From Antarcticimicrobium sp033791545 (GTDB lineage: Bacteria; Pseudomonadota; Alphaproteobacteria; Rhodobacterales; Rhodobacteraceae): a stretch of 64,000 nt of DNA. Both the position numbers and the translations under genes were made by a program. A model generated the notes under the pieces. That model was not told the origin of the DNA and ran no database searches. It saw only the letters and a program-made list of their open reading frames with translations. This document shows, piece after piece, positions 25,042 through 34,339 of this stretch. Every line of letters begins with the position of its first letter. Positions within the stretch are counted from its first letter, which is position 1. The DNA lies in the NCBI GenBank assembly GCA_033791545.1, contig JASJGL010000010.1, forward strand, positions 1-64,000, given 5' to 3'.

Positions 25042-26718
25042 CTACCCTTGATTCTGAACGTAATCCTTAAGATCCAGATGCATATCGGCTATGTCTTTCT
25101 CGGCCTCGCGGTGAGTCGCCGCGACGATCGCGGCCGTCGGCAGATAGGCCCGGATGCCAGCGACCACACGTCGCGCGGTTTCGGCGTCCAGCCCCTCGGT
25201 CGGTTCGTCCAGCAACAGGATGTCCGGTTGTCGCAACAGCGCCCGCGCCAGTGCCAGCCGACGGGATTCGCCCCCCGAAAGCCCGGCGCCGCCCTCGCCC
25301 AGACGGGCCTCGAGCCCGCCGCGCTCAGCAATCACACCATCAAGCGCCACCGCGCGCAGCACTTCCCATGCCTCGTCCTCGGCCAGACCTGGCCGGGCGA
25401 TCTCCAGATTTTCCAGTACGGTACCGCCCAACAGCGCCGTGCGCTGCGGCAACAGGGTCAGATGCTGGCGCAGCGCCGACTCGGGCCACTCCGCCAGCGC
25501 CACGCCAAGCAGGCGCGCCGATCCGGCGCGCAGCGGCGTGATCCCGGCCAAGGCATCCAAAAGCGTGCTTTTCCCGGTGCCGCTGGCGCCGCTGATGGCC
25601 AGCATCTGACCCGGTGCGACGGCAAAACTTACCCCGCTGAGCAGCGCCACATCCCGCCCCGGACGGGTCAGCGACAGATCGCAGACTTCCAGCCCAGCGG
25701 CCCGGTCCGGCTGCGGTGCCGGGCCCACGGCGGGCAACGGTCGCGCCCCTGCTGGCGGCGGTGCCAGAACCCGCTCGGCGGCATCGCGCATGCGCCCGAT
25801 CTCGGCCAGCCCCCGGCGCAGCGGCAGGATGGTTTCGGCCAGCGCCAACGCAACGAAAACCCCGATTGCCGCCTGCGCCGGGTCGATCCGCCCGGCCGCG
25901 ATCAAGCCCCCCGACAGGCCCAGCACCAGCGCCGTGACCAGCGCCACCAGTGCCGACAGCACCAGCCCGGCACCGGTGTCGATCCGGTCCAGCCGGTCCT
26001 GCGCGGCACGGGTGCGGGAGTCCTCGGCCTCGATCCGGGCGCGCCACATGGGCAAAAGCCCCTGCAAGATCGCCTCGCGCTGGCCGCGAAACAGATCGAT
26101 GGCGCGGCGCCGCAACGCCTGCATCGCCGCTTCGGCCTCGGTCGAGGGGGCAAAGGTGCGCACCGCCACCCGCAGCAGGATCAGCGACCCGCCCAGCAGA
26201 TAGCCCAGCGTGATCGCCACCGCGACCGCGGGCGTCACCAGCCAGAACAGCATCGCGAAAGCCACCACATGGGTGACCAGCGCCGCCGCCACCGGCAGCG
26301 CCAGACGCAGCGCAACACCGTCCAGCGCATCCACATCCGCCGTGATCCGGGTCAGCGCGGCACCACCGCGCAACTGCCGCAGCGCCTCGATCGGCCAGAT
26401 CTCCAGCCGCCGCATCAGGGTGATCCGCAAGGCCGCCAGCGCCCGCAGGGTGGCGTCATGGGTCAACACCCGCTCGCCATAGCGCGCGCCCGCCCGGCCC
26501 AGCGCCAGAAACCGCACCCCCGCCGAGGGGCGGAACACGTCAAAGGCGATGCCGATCCCGGCGACCCCCGCCAGCCCCGTCGCGGTGATGAACCACCCCG
26601 ACAGCCCCAATAGCGCCGCGCCCATGATCAGGACAACCACGCTCAATGCCGCGCCGCGCCACATCGCGTGCGGATCCGCCGCCCAGAGCAGCCGAAAGAT
26701 CTGCCAAATCGCCCTCAT
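25042..26718 (-). CDS. cydC: Thiol reductant ABC exporter subunit CydC
   Basis: 558 residues: an N-terminal six-helix exporter domain (from ALSVVVLIMGAALLGLSGWF) and a C-terminal ATPase with Walker A SGASGTGKST, signature GLSGGESRRLALARAL and Walker B ILLLDEPTEGLD. CydDC exports glutathione and cysteine to the periplasm and is needed to assemble cytochrome bd. The start overlaps the cydD stop as ATGA. SGWFITATGLAGVAG is a CydC landmark. Confidence 0.92.
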   Translation of the reverse strand: MRAIWQIFRLLWAADPHAMWRGAALSVVVLIMGAALLGLSGWFITATGLAGVAGIGIAFDVFRPSAGVRFLALGRAGARYGERVLTHDATLRALAALRITLMRRLEIWPIEALRQLRGGAALTRITADVDALDGVALRLALPVAAALVTHVVAFAMLFWLVTPAVAVAITLGYLLGGSLILLRVAVRTFAPSTEAEAAMQALRRRAIDLFRGQREAILQGLLPMWRARIEAEDSRTRAAQDRLDRIDTGAGLVLSALVALVTALVLGLSGGLIAAGRIDPAQAAIGVFVALALAETILPLRRGLAEIGRMRDAAERVLAPPPAGARPLPAVGPAPQPDRAAGLEVCDLSLTRPGRDVALLSGVSFAVAPGQMLAISGASGTGKSTLLDALAGITPLRAGSARLLGVALAEWPESALRQHLTLLPQRTALLGGTVLENLEIARPGLAEDEAWEVLRAVALDGVIAERGGLEARLGEGGAGLSGGESRRLALARALLRQPDILLLDEPTEGLDAETARRVVAGIRAYLPTAAIVAATHREAEKDIADMHLDLKDYVQNQG

Positions 26719-28364
26719 GCCGCGCCCTCCAACTCGATCACCCGGCCCATCGCCGCCGCCAGTCGCATGTCATGGGTGGCCACGATCACCGTGCGCCCAG
26801 CCTCCGCCAGCGCGACCAAGGCCGCGATAATTTCGCCCGCTGTCCCGGTATCGAGATCGGCGGTCGGCTCATCCGCCAGGATCACATCGGCCCCGGTCAG
26901 AAACGCCCGCGCCAACAACAGCCGCCGCGCCTCGCCACCCGAAACGCCAGCGCCGGTTTCGCCCAACCGGGTGTCCAACCCCTCGGGCAGCGCCGCGACG
27001 ATCGAACCCGCCCGCGCCTTGTCCAGCGCCGCCGCCATGTCCGCACCCTCGCCATGGGGGTCGAGAAAGTCGCGCAGGGTCACATCGGGCACATGCACCG
27101 ACTGCGGCACAAAGGCGAGCCGCGCGCGCCAGCCATCGGCGCTGGCATCATCCAGCGGCCGCCCCGCCACCGTGATCTGCCCCGCCTCCGGGCGCAGCAG
27201 CCCGGCAGCAAGATCCAGCAGCGTCGATTTCCCGGTTCCGCTCGGCCCGCGCAGCGCCACGCTCTCGCCTGCCTTGATCGACAGGTCCGGCATCGCCCGT
27301 ACCAGCCCACCACGCCGCACGCGCACCCCGGTCATCTCCAGCGTTGCCGGCCCTCCCAACCGCTCGACCCGGGCCCCCGCGCCCAGAACCTGCGCCGCCT
27401 CGCGCGTCGCGCGCGCCTCCAGTTCCTCGGCCACGGCCTCGGCGGCGGCCTTGTCATGCCAGGCGGACGCCAGATCGCGCAACGGCTGAAAGAATTCCGG
27501 CGCCAGCAGCAGCACGAACACCCCCTCGCCCAAAGTGAGCGGCGCGCCATAGGTGCCAAAGGTGATCTCGCCCAACAGCGAAAAGCCGACATAGACCGCC
27601 ACCATCGCCACCCCGATGGCGGAAAACAGCTCCAACAGGGTCGAGGACAGGAACGCCACCCGCAGCACCACCATGGTGCGTCGCCGCACCCCTTCGGCAA
27701 GGGCGGCAAAATCGGCGCGCGATTTCTCGGTGGCATCCAGAATGCGGATATCGGGCAGCGCCGCGATCCGGTCGATCAACAGGGTGTTCATATCGCCGAT
27801 CTCGACCATCTGGCGGGCACTGGCCTCTTTCGCCGCCATGCCCACCAGCGCCATGAACACCGGGATCAGCGGGCCCGCCAACAGCAGCACCAGCGCCGCC
27901 GCCCAGGATTGTGATGCGGTCAGCACCAGATACAGCAGCGGCAGCACCATCACCCGCGCCATCGCCGGACGATAGCGCGACACATAGGGCATCAGCAGCG
28001 CCAGCTTTTCCGACAGCAGCGCCGCCAGATCGGCCGAGGACACCGCCCGGTCAGAGCGCAGGCTCTCGCGGTCAAGCAGCACCTTGCGCTCGGCCGCGAC
28101 AACCAGATCCGCCGCCGCAAAGGCGCGCCGCCCGGCGACCCGGTCCGCCGCTGCACGCAGCAGGCCCAACAGGGCGAACCCTGCAGCCGCCGCCCAGCCC
28201 ATCGCGCCGATGCCGCCCGCGGCCCAGCCCTGGATGACCCAGGCGATCAGCGCCGCCTGCGCCGGCCAAAGCACCCCCGAAAACGCGCTCCAGATCGAGG
28301 CCGCGCGCAACAGCTTGCGCGGCCGCTCGGTAATCAGACGGCTGGAAGGGGATTTTGAGGACAC
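26715..28364 (-). CDS. cydD: Thiol reductant ABC exporter subunit CydD
   Basis: 549 residues, membrane domain followed by an ATPase with Walker A GPSGTGKST, signature GVSGGEARRLLLARAF and Walker B VILADEPTADLD. The N-terminal WSAFSGVLWPAQAALIAWVI fits CydD. It heads the cydDC unit, whose promoter lies in the AT-richer stretch at 28380-28470. Confidence 0.92.
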   Translation of the reverse strand: MSSKSPSSRLITERPRKLLRAASIWSAFSGVLWPAQAALIAWVIQGWAAGGIGAMGWAAAAGFALLGLLRAAADRVAGRRAFAAADLVVAAERKVLLDRESLRSDRAVSSADLAALLSEKLALLMPYVSRYRPAMARVMVLPLLYLVLTASQSWAAALVLLLAGPLIPVFMALVGMAAKEASARQMVEIGDMNTLLIDRIAALPDIRILDATEKSRADFAALAEGVRRRTMVVLRVAFLSSTLLELFSAIGVAMVAVYVGFSLLGEITFGTYGAPLTLGEGVFVLLLAPEFFQPLRDLASAWHDKAAAEAVAEELEARATREAAQVLGAGARVERLGGPATLEMTGVRVRRGGLVRAMPDLSIKAGESVALRGPSGTGKSTLLDLAAGLLRPEAGQITVAGRPLDDASADGWRARLAFVPQSVHVPDVTLRDFLDPHGEGADMAAALDKARAGSIVAALPEGLDTRLGETGAGVSGGEARRLLLARAFLTGADVILADEPTADLDTGTAGEIIAALVALAEAGRTVIVATHDMRLAAAMGRVIELEGAA

Positions 28365-28649
28365 GGGCTTGCTCGATCGCTGGACGAATTCAGGTTATCT
28401 AGACGGGTACAGAGTATGGCGCGGGTTATATGGTCTATTTAATATGTGTATTATTTTCCGCCACCCCGTTTCCGGCCCTGATCCTGCGACATGCTGTATC
28501 GGGCTCAGTCATCCTCTTGTTCGGCCAGAACCTTTTTCGCCGCCCGGAAACACTCCAGCGCCGGCGGCACACAGCCTGTTGCCAAGATGTCCCCATCCGC
28601 CCGCAGGGTGCAAGCGCCCGGCAGAGAAATTCGGCGCCACAGCCCCCGT
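28365..28649. other. Spacer upstream of cydD with an AT-rich promoter zone and an orphan reading frame
   Basis: Bases 28395-28455 are distinctly AT-rich and should hold the cydD promoter. Between 28505 and about 28640 the minus strand stays open and ends in LECFRAAKKVLAEQEDD before a stop, without a usable start codon. This could be a gene remnant, but I cannot assign it to a family. Confidence 0.4.
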
Positions 28650-29300
28650 TTACCCGCGCGGTGCGGTTCCGCGCAGAAAGATCGAAAGCGCCATATCCAG
28701 CCGCGCGGCCATCGTTGCCTCATCAGGCAAACGCCCGGGATCGAGCAACGTTTCGATCGGCCAGGGACGCAACATGTCGAACAACAGCGCGGCGGCGGCC
28801 TCCACATCATCGATCTCGACCTCGCCGCGGGCGCAGCCCCGTTGCAGCTCATCGGCGAGGATACGACGATAGGCGTCGGTGGTGCGCTCCAGCATTTCGC
28901 AGGCGACGGCGGGCGCGGCGGGCCGTTCGGCAACCAAGCCACGCAGGATCTCCAACGGCAGACCGAACCCACAGGGGCCAAGCTTGGACGGCAGCGTCAG
29001 ATGCAGCCGTTCCGCAAGGGGACGGTCGCACAGCCCGTCAGGGACTGGCCGGATAAAGCCGCCGCCATACTGTTCAAGATAGGCCTGCAGCAACGCGGCA
29101 CGGCTGGGAAATATGGTATAGATCGTGCGCTTGGACATGCCGGCGCAACTGGCCAGCGCATCCATGCTGGCCCCGTCCAGCCCGTTTTCACGATAAACGG
29201 TCTCAAGCGCCTCGAATATGCGTTTCTGCCGCTCTTTCGGCGGCAGCACAATCGGACGACCGCGCCGGGGGGCAGCGGCGCATTTTTCCGCCTTCGACAT
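28650..29300 (-). CDS. TetR/AcrR family regulator of the RND efflux genes
   Basis: 216 residues starting MSKAEKCAAAPRRGRP at 29300 (GGAGCGGAT upstream). The helix-turn-helix is RIFEALETVYRENG, MDALASCAGMSKRTIYTIF. The C-terminal ligand domain is longer than minimal. Divergent from the membrane-fusion and RND pump genes, it probably represses them from the inverted repeat at 29378. Confidence 0.87.
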   Translation of the reverse strand: MSKAEKCAAAPRRGRPIVLPPKERQKRIFEALETVYRENGLDGASMDALASCAGMSKRTIYTIFPSRAALLQAYLEQYGGGFIRPVPDGLCDRPLAERLHLTLPSKLGPCGFGLPLEILRGLVAERPAAPAVACEMLERTTDAYRRILADELQRGCARGEVEIDDVEAAAALLFDMLRPWPIETLLDPGRLPDEATMAARLDMALSIFLRGTAPRG

Positions 29301-29377
29301 ATCCGCTCCATTGTTCACGCCGGCGTGATACGATCCGCGCAAAGACCGCTTGTCATCCGACCACTCGACTGATTATA

Positions 29378-29393
29378 GAAACGCCACAGTTTC
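29378..29393. promoter_or_regulatory. Inverted repeat between tetR and the efflux operon
   Basis: GAAAC-GCCACA-GTTTC lies 78 bp from the tetR start and 50 bp before the membrane-fusion gene start. Candidate operator for the divergent TetR protein. Confidence 0.5.
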
Positions 29394-29442
29394 CTAAGCC
29401 ATTCATGCGACCATGCCAATCCTCTTTCCTGAAAGCCCCGTC

Positions 29443-30612
29443 ATGACCGTGTTCTTGCGCCTGACCCTGACCCGTCTTTTCGCCGCTCTTTTCGCCGCTC
29501 CTTTCGCAGTCGGCCTGCTGAGCGCACCCGCGACCGCCCAGCAGCAAGGCCGCCCGCCCGCTGCCGTTACCGTTGTCACGGTCACACCGCAGACGATCAC
29601 GCTGACCTCCACCCTGCCCGGTCGCGTCGCCGCCTCGTCCGAGGCCGAGGTGCGCCCGCAGGTCAACGGCATCGTCACCGCCCGCCAGTTCCGTGAAGGC
29701 GCCCAGGTGAAGGTCGGCGATCCGCTGTTCCAGATCGACCCGGCCAGCTATGAGGCCATCGTGCAGCAATCGCGTGCCAGCGTGACCCAGGCCGAAACCC
29801 AGTTGCGCACCGCCCAACGCGAAGCCGACCGGATCAAAGAACTGCATCAGCGCAAGGTCGCCAGCGATCAGGCGCTCGACGATGCGACGGCCGCGCGCGA
29901 TTCCGCCGCCGCCGCCGTGGAGGTCGCCCGCGCCGGGCTGAACTCGGCCGAAATCGAGCTGTCGCACACCACCATCCGCGCCCGTCTCTCGGGCGAGATC
30001 GGCCTGTCACAGACCAGCCCCGGTGCCCTGGTCACCGCCAGTCAGGCCCAGCCGCTGGCCGTGATCCGCGATATCGACCCGGTGCATGTGGACGTGACCC
30101 AATCCGCGGCCGACCTGCTGCGTTGGCGCCGGGGCGAGACCGAGGCCCAGTTGGGCGATGCCGACCGCACCGTGCGGCTGACACTGGCCGACGGGTCGGG
30201 CTATAGCGAAACCGGCAAGCTGACGGCGGCAGAACCCAAGGTCAACCCGCTGACCGGCGTGGTCACCCTGCGGATGGAATTCGCCAACCCCGACCGGCTG
30301 TTGCTGCCGGGGATGTATGTGCAGGTCGACATGCCGGTCGAACCCGCCGTGGGCATCTTCCTGGTGCCGCAGGAAGGGGTGCTGCGCGACCGCCGTGGTC
30401 GCCCCATCGCCTGGGTGGTGGGCGCCGACAATGTGATCGAGGAGCGCTCGCTTTCGATCCTGCAGGATCAAGGCAACCATTGGGTCGTCAACAGCGGGTT
30501 GAAAGACGGGGACCGGGTTGTGGTCGCCGGCTTCCAAAAGGCGGCGCCGGGCGCCACCGTCACGCCGCAAGAGCGCGCCGCCGCCGCTGCTGCTGCGGAC
30601 GACTCGAACTGA
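29443..30612 (+). CDS. RND efflux periplasmic adaptor (membrane fusion protein, AcrA/MexA type)
   Basis: About 389 residues. A signal peptide (LFAALFAAPFAVGLLSAPATAQ) leads into the adaptor: VNGIVTARQFREGAQVKVGDPLFQID is the lipoyl half-motif, then a coiled-coil hairpin (about 85-150), the second lipoyl half and beta-barrel, and VLVPQEGVLRDRRGR-like membrane-proximal domain ending in a poly-Ala tail. There is no lipobox cysteine. ATG 29413, 10 codons upstream, is possible, but 29443 starts a normal signal sequence. 26 bp before the pump gene. Confidence 0.9.
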   Translation: MTVFLRLTLTRLFAALFAAPFAVGLLSAPATAQQQGRPPAAVTVVTVTPQTITLTSTLPGRVAASSEAEVRPQVNGIVTARQFREGAQVKVGDPLFQIDPASYEAIVQQSRASVTQAETQLRTAQREADRIKELHQRKVASDQALDDATAARDSAAAAVEVARAGLNSAEIELSHTTIRARLSGEIGLSQTSPGALVTASQAQPLAVIRDIDPVHVDVTQSAADLLRWRRGETEAQLGDADRTVRLTLADGSGYSETGKLTAAEPKVNPLTGVVTLRMEFANPDRLLLPGMYVQVDMPVEPAVGIFLVPQEGVLRDRRGRPIAWVVGADNVIEERSLSILQDQGNHWVVNSGLKDGDRVVVAGFQKAAPGATVTPQERAAAAAAADDSN

Positions 30613-30638
30613 ACGACAGTTAATAAGGACCGCCACGC

Positions 30639-33600
30639 ATGGCCCGTTTTTTCATCGACCGCCCGGTCTTTGCCTGGGTGATTTCCATCCTCATCATGGG
30701 GGTGGGGATCCTGGCGATCACCAGCCTTCCGGTTGCCCAGTACCCACAGATCGCACCGCCCTCGGTCACGATCCGGGCAAGCTATCCGGGTGCCTCGGCG
30801 GAAACCGTGTCCAATACCGTCACCCAGGTGATTGAACAGCAGATGACCGGGCTCGACGGGCTGCGGTATTTCTCGTCCAATTCCAACTCCTCGGGCAGCG
30901 CCGATATCTCCCTGACCTTCGAGACCGGGACGGACATCGACATCGCGCAGGTGCAGGTCCAGAACAAGCTGTCGCGAGCGACACCGCTATTGCCCGAAAC
31001 CGTACAACGACAAGGCATAACCGTACAGAAATCCTCGGCCGGGTTCCTGATGGTGGTCAGCCTGATTTCGCCCGATGGCACCTATGAGCAGGTGGACCTG
31101 TCCGACTATCTGGTCACCAATCTGGTGGACGAGTTAAGCCGGATCGAAGGCGTCGGGGACGTGCGGGTCTTTGGCGGTCAATACGCCATGCGGATCTGGC
31201 TGGACCCGTCGAAACTCGCCGCGTTCGAGCTGACGCCCTCTGATGTCGTCGCCGCCGTCTCGGCGCAGAACGCGCAGATTTCGGCCGGATCCTTTGGCGC
31301 ACGTCCGACCGTGTCGGGCCAACAGCTGAATGCCACGATCACCGCGCAATCCCTACTCAGCACGCCTGCGGATTTCCGCCAGATCGTTCTGCGCGCGGAA
31401 ACCGATGGCGGGCTGGTGTTGTTGGGTGATGTGGCGCGGGTCGAGATCGGGGCCGAAAGCTATTCTGCCATCGCGCGGTTCAACGGCGCGCCCTCTGCCG
31501 GCATGGCGATCAGCCTAGCCTCGGGCGCCAACGCGCTGGATACCGCCAAGGCGGTCAAGGCGCGGGTGGCAGAGTTCGCCAAGTTCTTCCCCGAGGGAAT
31601 CGAATATGTGATCCCCTATGACACCACGCCCTTTGTCGAGATCTCGATCGAAGAGGTGGTCAAGACCCTGTTCGAGGCGATCGTGCTGGTGTTTCTGGTA
31701 ATGCTGCTGTTCCTGCAAAGCCTGCGCGCCACGCTGATCCCCACGCTGGCGGTGCCGGTCGTGCTTTTGGGCACCTTCGGGATTCTGGCTGTGGCCGGAT
31801 TCACCATCAACACGCTGACCATGCTGGCGATGGTGCTGGCCATCGGCCTGTTGGTGGATGACGCCATCGTGGTGGTCGAAAACGTCGAGCGGATCATGCG
31901 CGACGAGGGGCTTTCCCCGCGCGAGGCGACGCATAAATCCATGGGCCAGATTTCCGGCGCGCTGATCGGCATCGCCATGGTGCTTTCGGCGGTGTTCGTG
32001 CCGATGGCGTTCTTTCCCGGCTCGACCGGGGTGATCTATCAGCAATTCGCGATCACCATCGCCTCGGCCATGGGGCTGTCGGTGGTGGTGGCGCTGACGC
32101 TGACCCCGGCGCTTTGCGCCTCGCTGTTGCGCAATTCGGGCCATGGTGCCCGCCGCGGCCCGTTCCACTGGTTCAACATCGGCTTTGACGGGGTGACGCG
32201 TGGCTATGCCGGAACGGTGCGCTGGGGCCTGCGCCGCCCGCTGCGAACGGGGATCGTATATCTGATTCTGGCCGGGGTGATGGTCGGGCTGTTCATGCGC
32301 ACGCCCACCGGCTTCCTGCCGGACGAAGATCAGGGCATTCTGTTCACCATCGTTCAGGCCCCCACCGGCGCCACCGCCGAGCGCACCCGTGCGGTGATGA
32401 AACAGGTCGAAGACTATTACCTGACGCAGGAGACCGACGTGGTGAAATCCATGTTCGGCGTCGTCGGGTTCTCGTTCGCGGGGCAGGGTCAGAACATGGG
32501 GCTGGCCTTTGTCCAGTTGAAAAGCTGGGATGAACGCCCGTTGCCAAGCCAGGGCGTGCAGGCGCTGGCCGGTCGGGCCTTTGGCGCCTTCAGCCAGATT
32601 CAGGATGCCATGGTGTTTCCCATCGTGCCGCCTTCGGTGATCGAATTGGGCAACGTGTCAGGCTTTGATTTCTATCTGCAGGCCCGCAGCGGCCAGTCGC
32701 ATGAGGACCACGTAGCGGCGCGCAACCAACTGTTGGGGATGGCGGCGCAAAGCCCGCTTATCGCCTCGGTCCGGCCCAGCGGGTTGTCGGATGCGGCGCA
32801 GTTCAATCTGGACATCGATTGGCGCAAGGCGGGCGCAATGGGCCTGACCCCCACCGCCGTGGGCGAATTGCTGCGGGTGGCCTGGGCCGGGTCTTACGTC
32901 AACGATTTCCTTGATCAGGGTCGAATCAAGCGGGTCTATATTCAGGGCGAGGCAGATTCCCGCGCGACGCCGAGCGATATCGAGAAATGGCGTGTGCGCA
33001 ATGCCACCGGCGGGCTGGTGCCGTTCTCCAACTTTGCCGAGGGCAACTGGGAATACGGGCCACAGGGGCTGTATCGCTATAATGGCGTGCCGGCGCTGCA
33101 GATTCAGGGCTCTCCCGCGCCCGGGGTCTCGACCGGCGAGGCGATGGCCGAGATCGAGCGGCTGGCCGCCCAGCTTGGCGGTGGCTATGATCTGGCCTGG
33201 ACAGGTCTGTCGCTGGAAGAGCGGCAATCGGGCAGTCAGGCGCCGCTGCTGTATGCGCTGTCGCTGGCCGCCGTGTTCCTGTCGCTCGCCGCGCTGTACG
33301 AAAGCTGGTCGATCCCCTTTGCCGTCATGCTGGCGATGCCGATCGGCGTGTTGGGCGCGCTGGTCGGTGCCTGGCTGGGCGGGTTTGAAAACGGGGTGTT
33401 CTTTCAGGTTGGCCTGCTGACCGTGATCGGTCTGACCGGCAAGAACGCGATCCTGATCGTTGAGTTCGCCCGCGACCGCCACGCCCAGGGCGAATCCGTG
33501 TTCGACGCGGTGATCGAGGCGGCGCGCCAGCGCTTCCGCCCGATCATCATGACCTCGATGGCGTTTTCGCTCGGGGTGCTGCCGCTGGTGCTGAGCACCG

Positions 33601-33737
33601 GGGCGGGGTCTGGCGGGCGCAACGCCATCGGTTCTGGCGTGTTGGGCGGGACCATCTCGGCCACGGTGCTGGGCGTGTTGTTTGTGCCGCTGTTCTTCGT
33701 CATCGTCACCCGCCTGTTCCGCCGCAAGGCCAAATGA
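30639..33737 (+). CDS. RND multidrug efflux pump, HAE1/AcrB family
   Basis: 1032 residues, normal for AcrB homologues. MARFFIDRPVFAWVISILIM and LPVAQYPQIAPPSV are the family N-terminus. The proton-relay Asp pair is in GLLVDDAIVVVENVER (TM4) and the lysine in LTGKNAILIVEFA (TM10). Two large periplasmic loops and 12 transmembrane helices are expected. It exports hydrophobic compounds with proton motive force. No outer-membrane channel gene follows, so it must use a TolC-type protein encoded elsewhere. Confidence 0.95.
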   Translation: MARFFIDRPVFAWVISILIMGVGILAITSLPVAQYPQIAPPSVTIRASYPGASAETVSNTVTQVIEQQMTGLDGLRYFSSNSNSSGSADISLTFETGTDIDIAQVQVQNKLSRATPLLPETVQRQGITVQKSSAGFLMVVSLISPDGTYEQVDLSDYLVTNLVDELSRIEGVGDVRVFGGQYAMRIWLDPSKLAAFELTPSDVVAAVSAQNAQISAGSFGARPTVSGQQLNATITAQSLLSTPADFRQIVLRAETDGGLVLLGDVARVEIGAESYSAIARFNGAPSAGMAISLASGANALDTAKAVKARVAEFAKFFPEGIEYVIPYDTTPFVEISIEEVVKTLFEAIVLVFLVMLLFLQSLRATLIPTLAVPVVLLGTFGILAVAGFTINTLTMLAMVLAIGLLVDDAIVVVENVERIMRDEGLSPREATHKSMGQISGALIGIAMVLSAVFVPMAFFPGSTGVIYQQFAITIASAMGLSVVVALTLTPALCASLLRNSGHGARRGPFHWFNIGFDGVTRGYAGTVRWGLRRPLRTGIVYLILAGVMVGLFMRTPTGFLPDEDQGILFTIVQAPTGATAERTRAVMKQVEDYYLTQETDVVKSMFGVVGFSFAGQGQNMGLAFVQLKSWDERPLPSQGVQALAGRAFGAFSQIQDAMVFPIVPPSVIELGNVSGFDFYLQARSGQSHEDHVAARNQLLGMAAQSPLIASVRPSGLSDAAQFNLDIDWRKAGAMGLTPTAVGELLRVAWAGSYVNDFLDQGRIKRVYIQGEADSRATPSDIEKWRVRNATGGLVPFSNFAEGNWEYGPQGLYRYNGVPALQIQGSPAPGVSTGEAMAEIERLAAQLGGGYDLAWTGLSLEERQSGSQAPLLYALSLAAVFLSLAALYESWSIPFAVMLAMPIGVLGALVGAWLGGFENGVFFQVGLLTVIGLTGKNAILIVEFARDRHAQGESVFDAVIEAARQRFRPIIMTSMAFSLGVLPLVLSTGAGSGGRNAIGSGVLGGTISATVLGVLFVPLFFVIVTRLFRRKAK

Positions 33738-34036
33738 GCGAACCGGGGGGCCTACGTGCCCCCCCGGGCCCTCCCAAGCTCCGCGAGCAGGCCCAGCCGC
33801 CCCGCTCGCCCAAAAGGCACTTGCAATCCGGCCATGCGGCGCCCTCAGGGCATTTCAGATACGCGCGCGCCGCGCCGACGCGAAGACAAAGGTTTCGAGA
33901 AGAATATATTTCACGGGAGATCCGTAGGAGACAGGGCAAAATCCACTGTCATCGACACCGATCGAGGCTGCGCCCTGCGCTTGCCCATTCGCACCGCGCG
34001 GCGGACGTTTTTCTCACATGCCCAAAAAGGGAAGAG
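33738..34036. other. Spacer between the RND pump and tRNA-Lys
   Basis: It begins with a GC hairpin (33743-33767, CCGGGGGG with CCCCCCCGG) that could end pump transcription but lacks a uridine tract. The remainder contains no frame with a ribosome site and no repeat I can identify. Confidence 0.5.
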
Positions 34037-34112
34037 TGGTGAGCCGTGCTGGATTCGAACCAGCGGCCAACTGATTAAAAGTCAGTTGCTCTACCAACTG
34101 AGCTAACGGCCC
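34037..34112 (-). tRNA. tRNA-Lys (anticodon TTT)
   Basis: 76 nt with encoded CCA. The acceptor stem GGGCCGT pairs with ACGGCTC (one G-T pair). The D-loop is AGCTCAGTTGGTAGAGC, the anticodon loop CTTTTAA with anticodon TTT, and the T-arm GCTGGTTCGAATCCAGC. Single gene, opposite to dapF. Confidence 0.96.
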
Positions 34113-34339
34113 ACTCTTCGGCTTCGGGATCTGCCCGTTGCCGTGTTGCTCTCTAAGCCAATTGACCCGGAAGGATCAACGCCTAAATTGCCCCCCGACG
34201 CAGGAAATTTTCATCCCCGGCGTCAGGTTGGGGGCTACCTAGAAAAGCCACGCCGGGCGGTCAAGCCCGAATCGTGCAGTTTATGCCTATCGGTTCGGAT
34301 TCTCTGGATTCCCCGCCCCGGCATCGCTATATGCGCGCC

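Noticed and set aside
25042..28364. cydC and cydD as a generic multidrug ABC exporter pair
   Set aside because: Position upstream of cydABX, ATGA overlap and subunit-specific landmarks fit CydDC better than a drug exporter.
34162..34179. FNR-like inverted repeat TTGACCC-GGAA-GGATCAA between tRNA-Lys and dapF
   Set aside because: The half-sites TTGAC and ATCAA are separated by 8 bases instead of the 4 required for FNR/FnrL, so it is more likely coincidental or part of the tRNA promoter.
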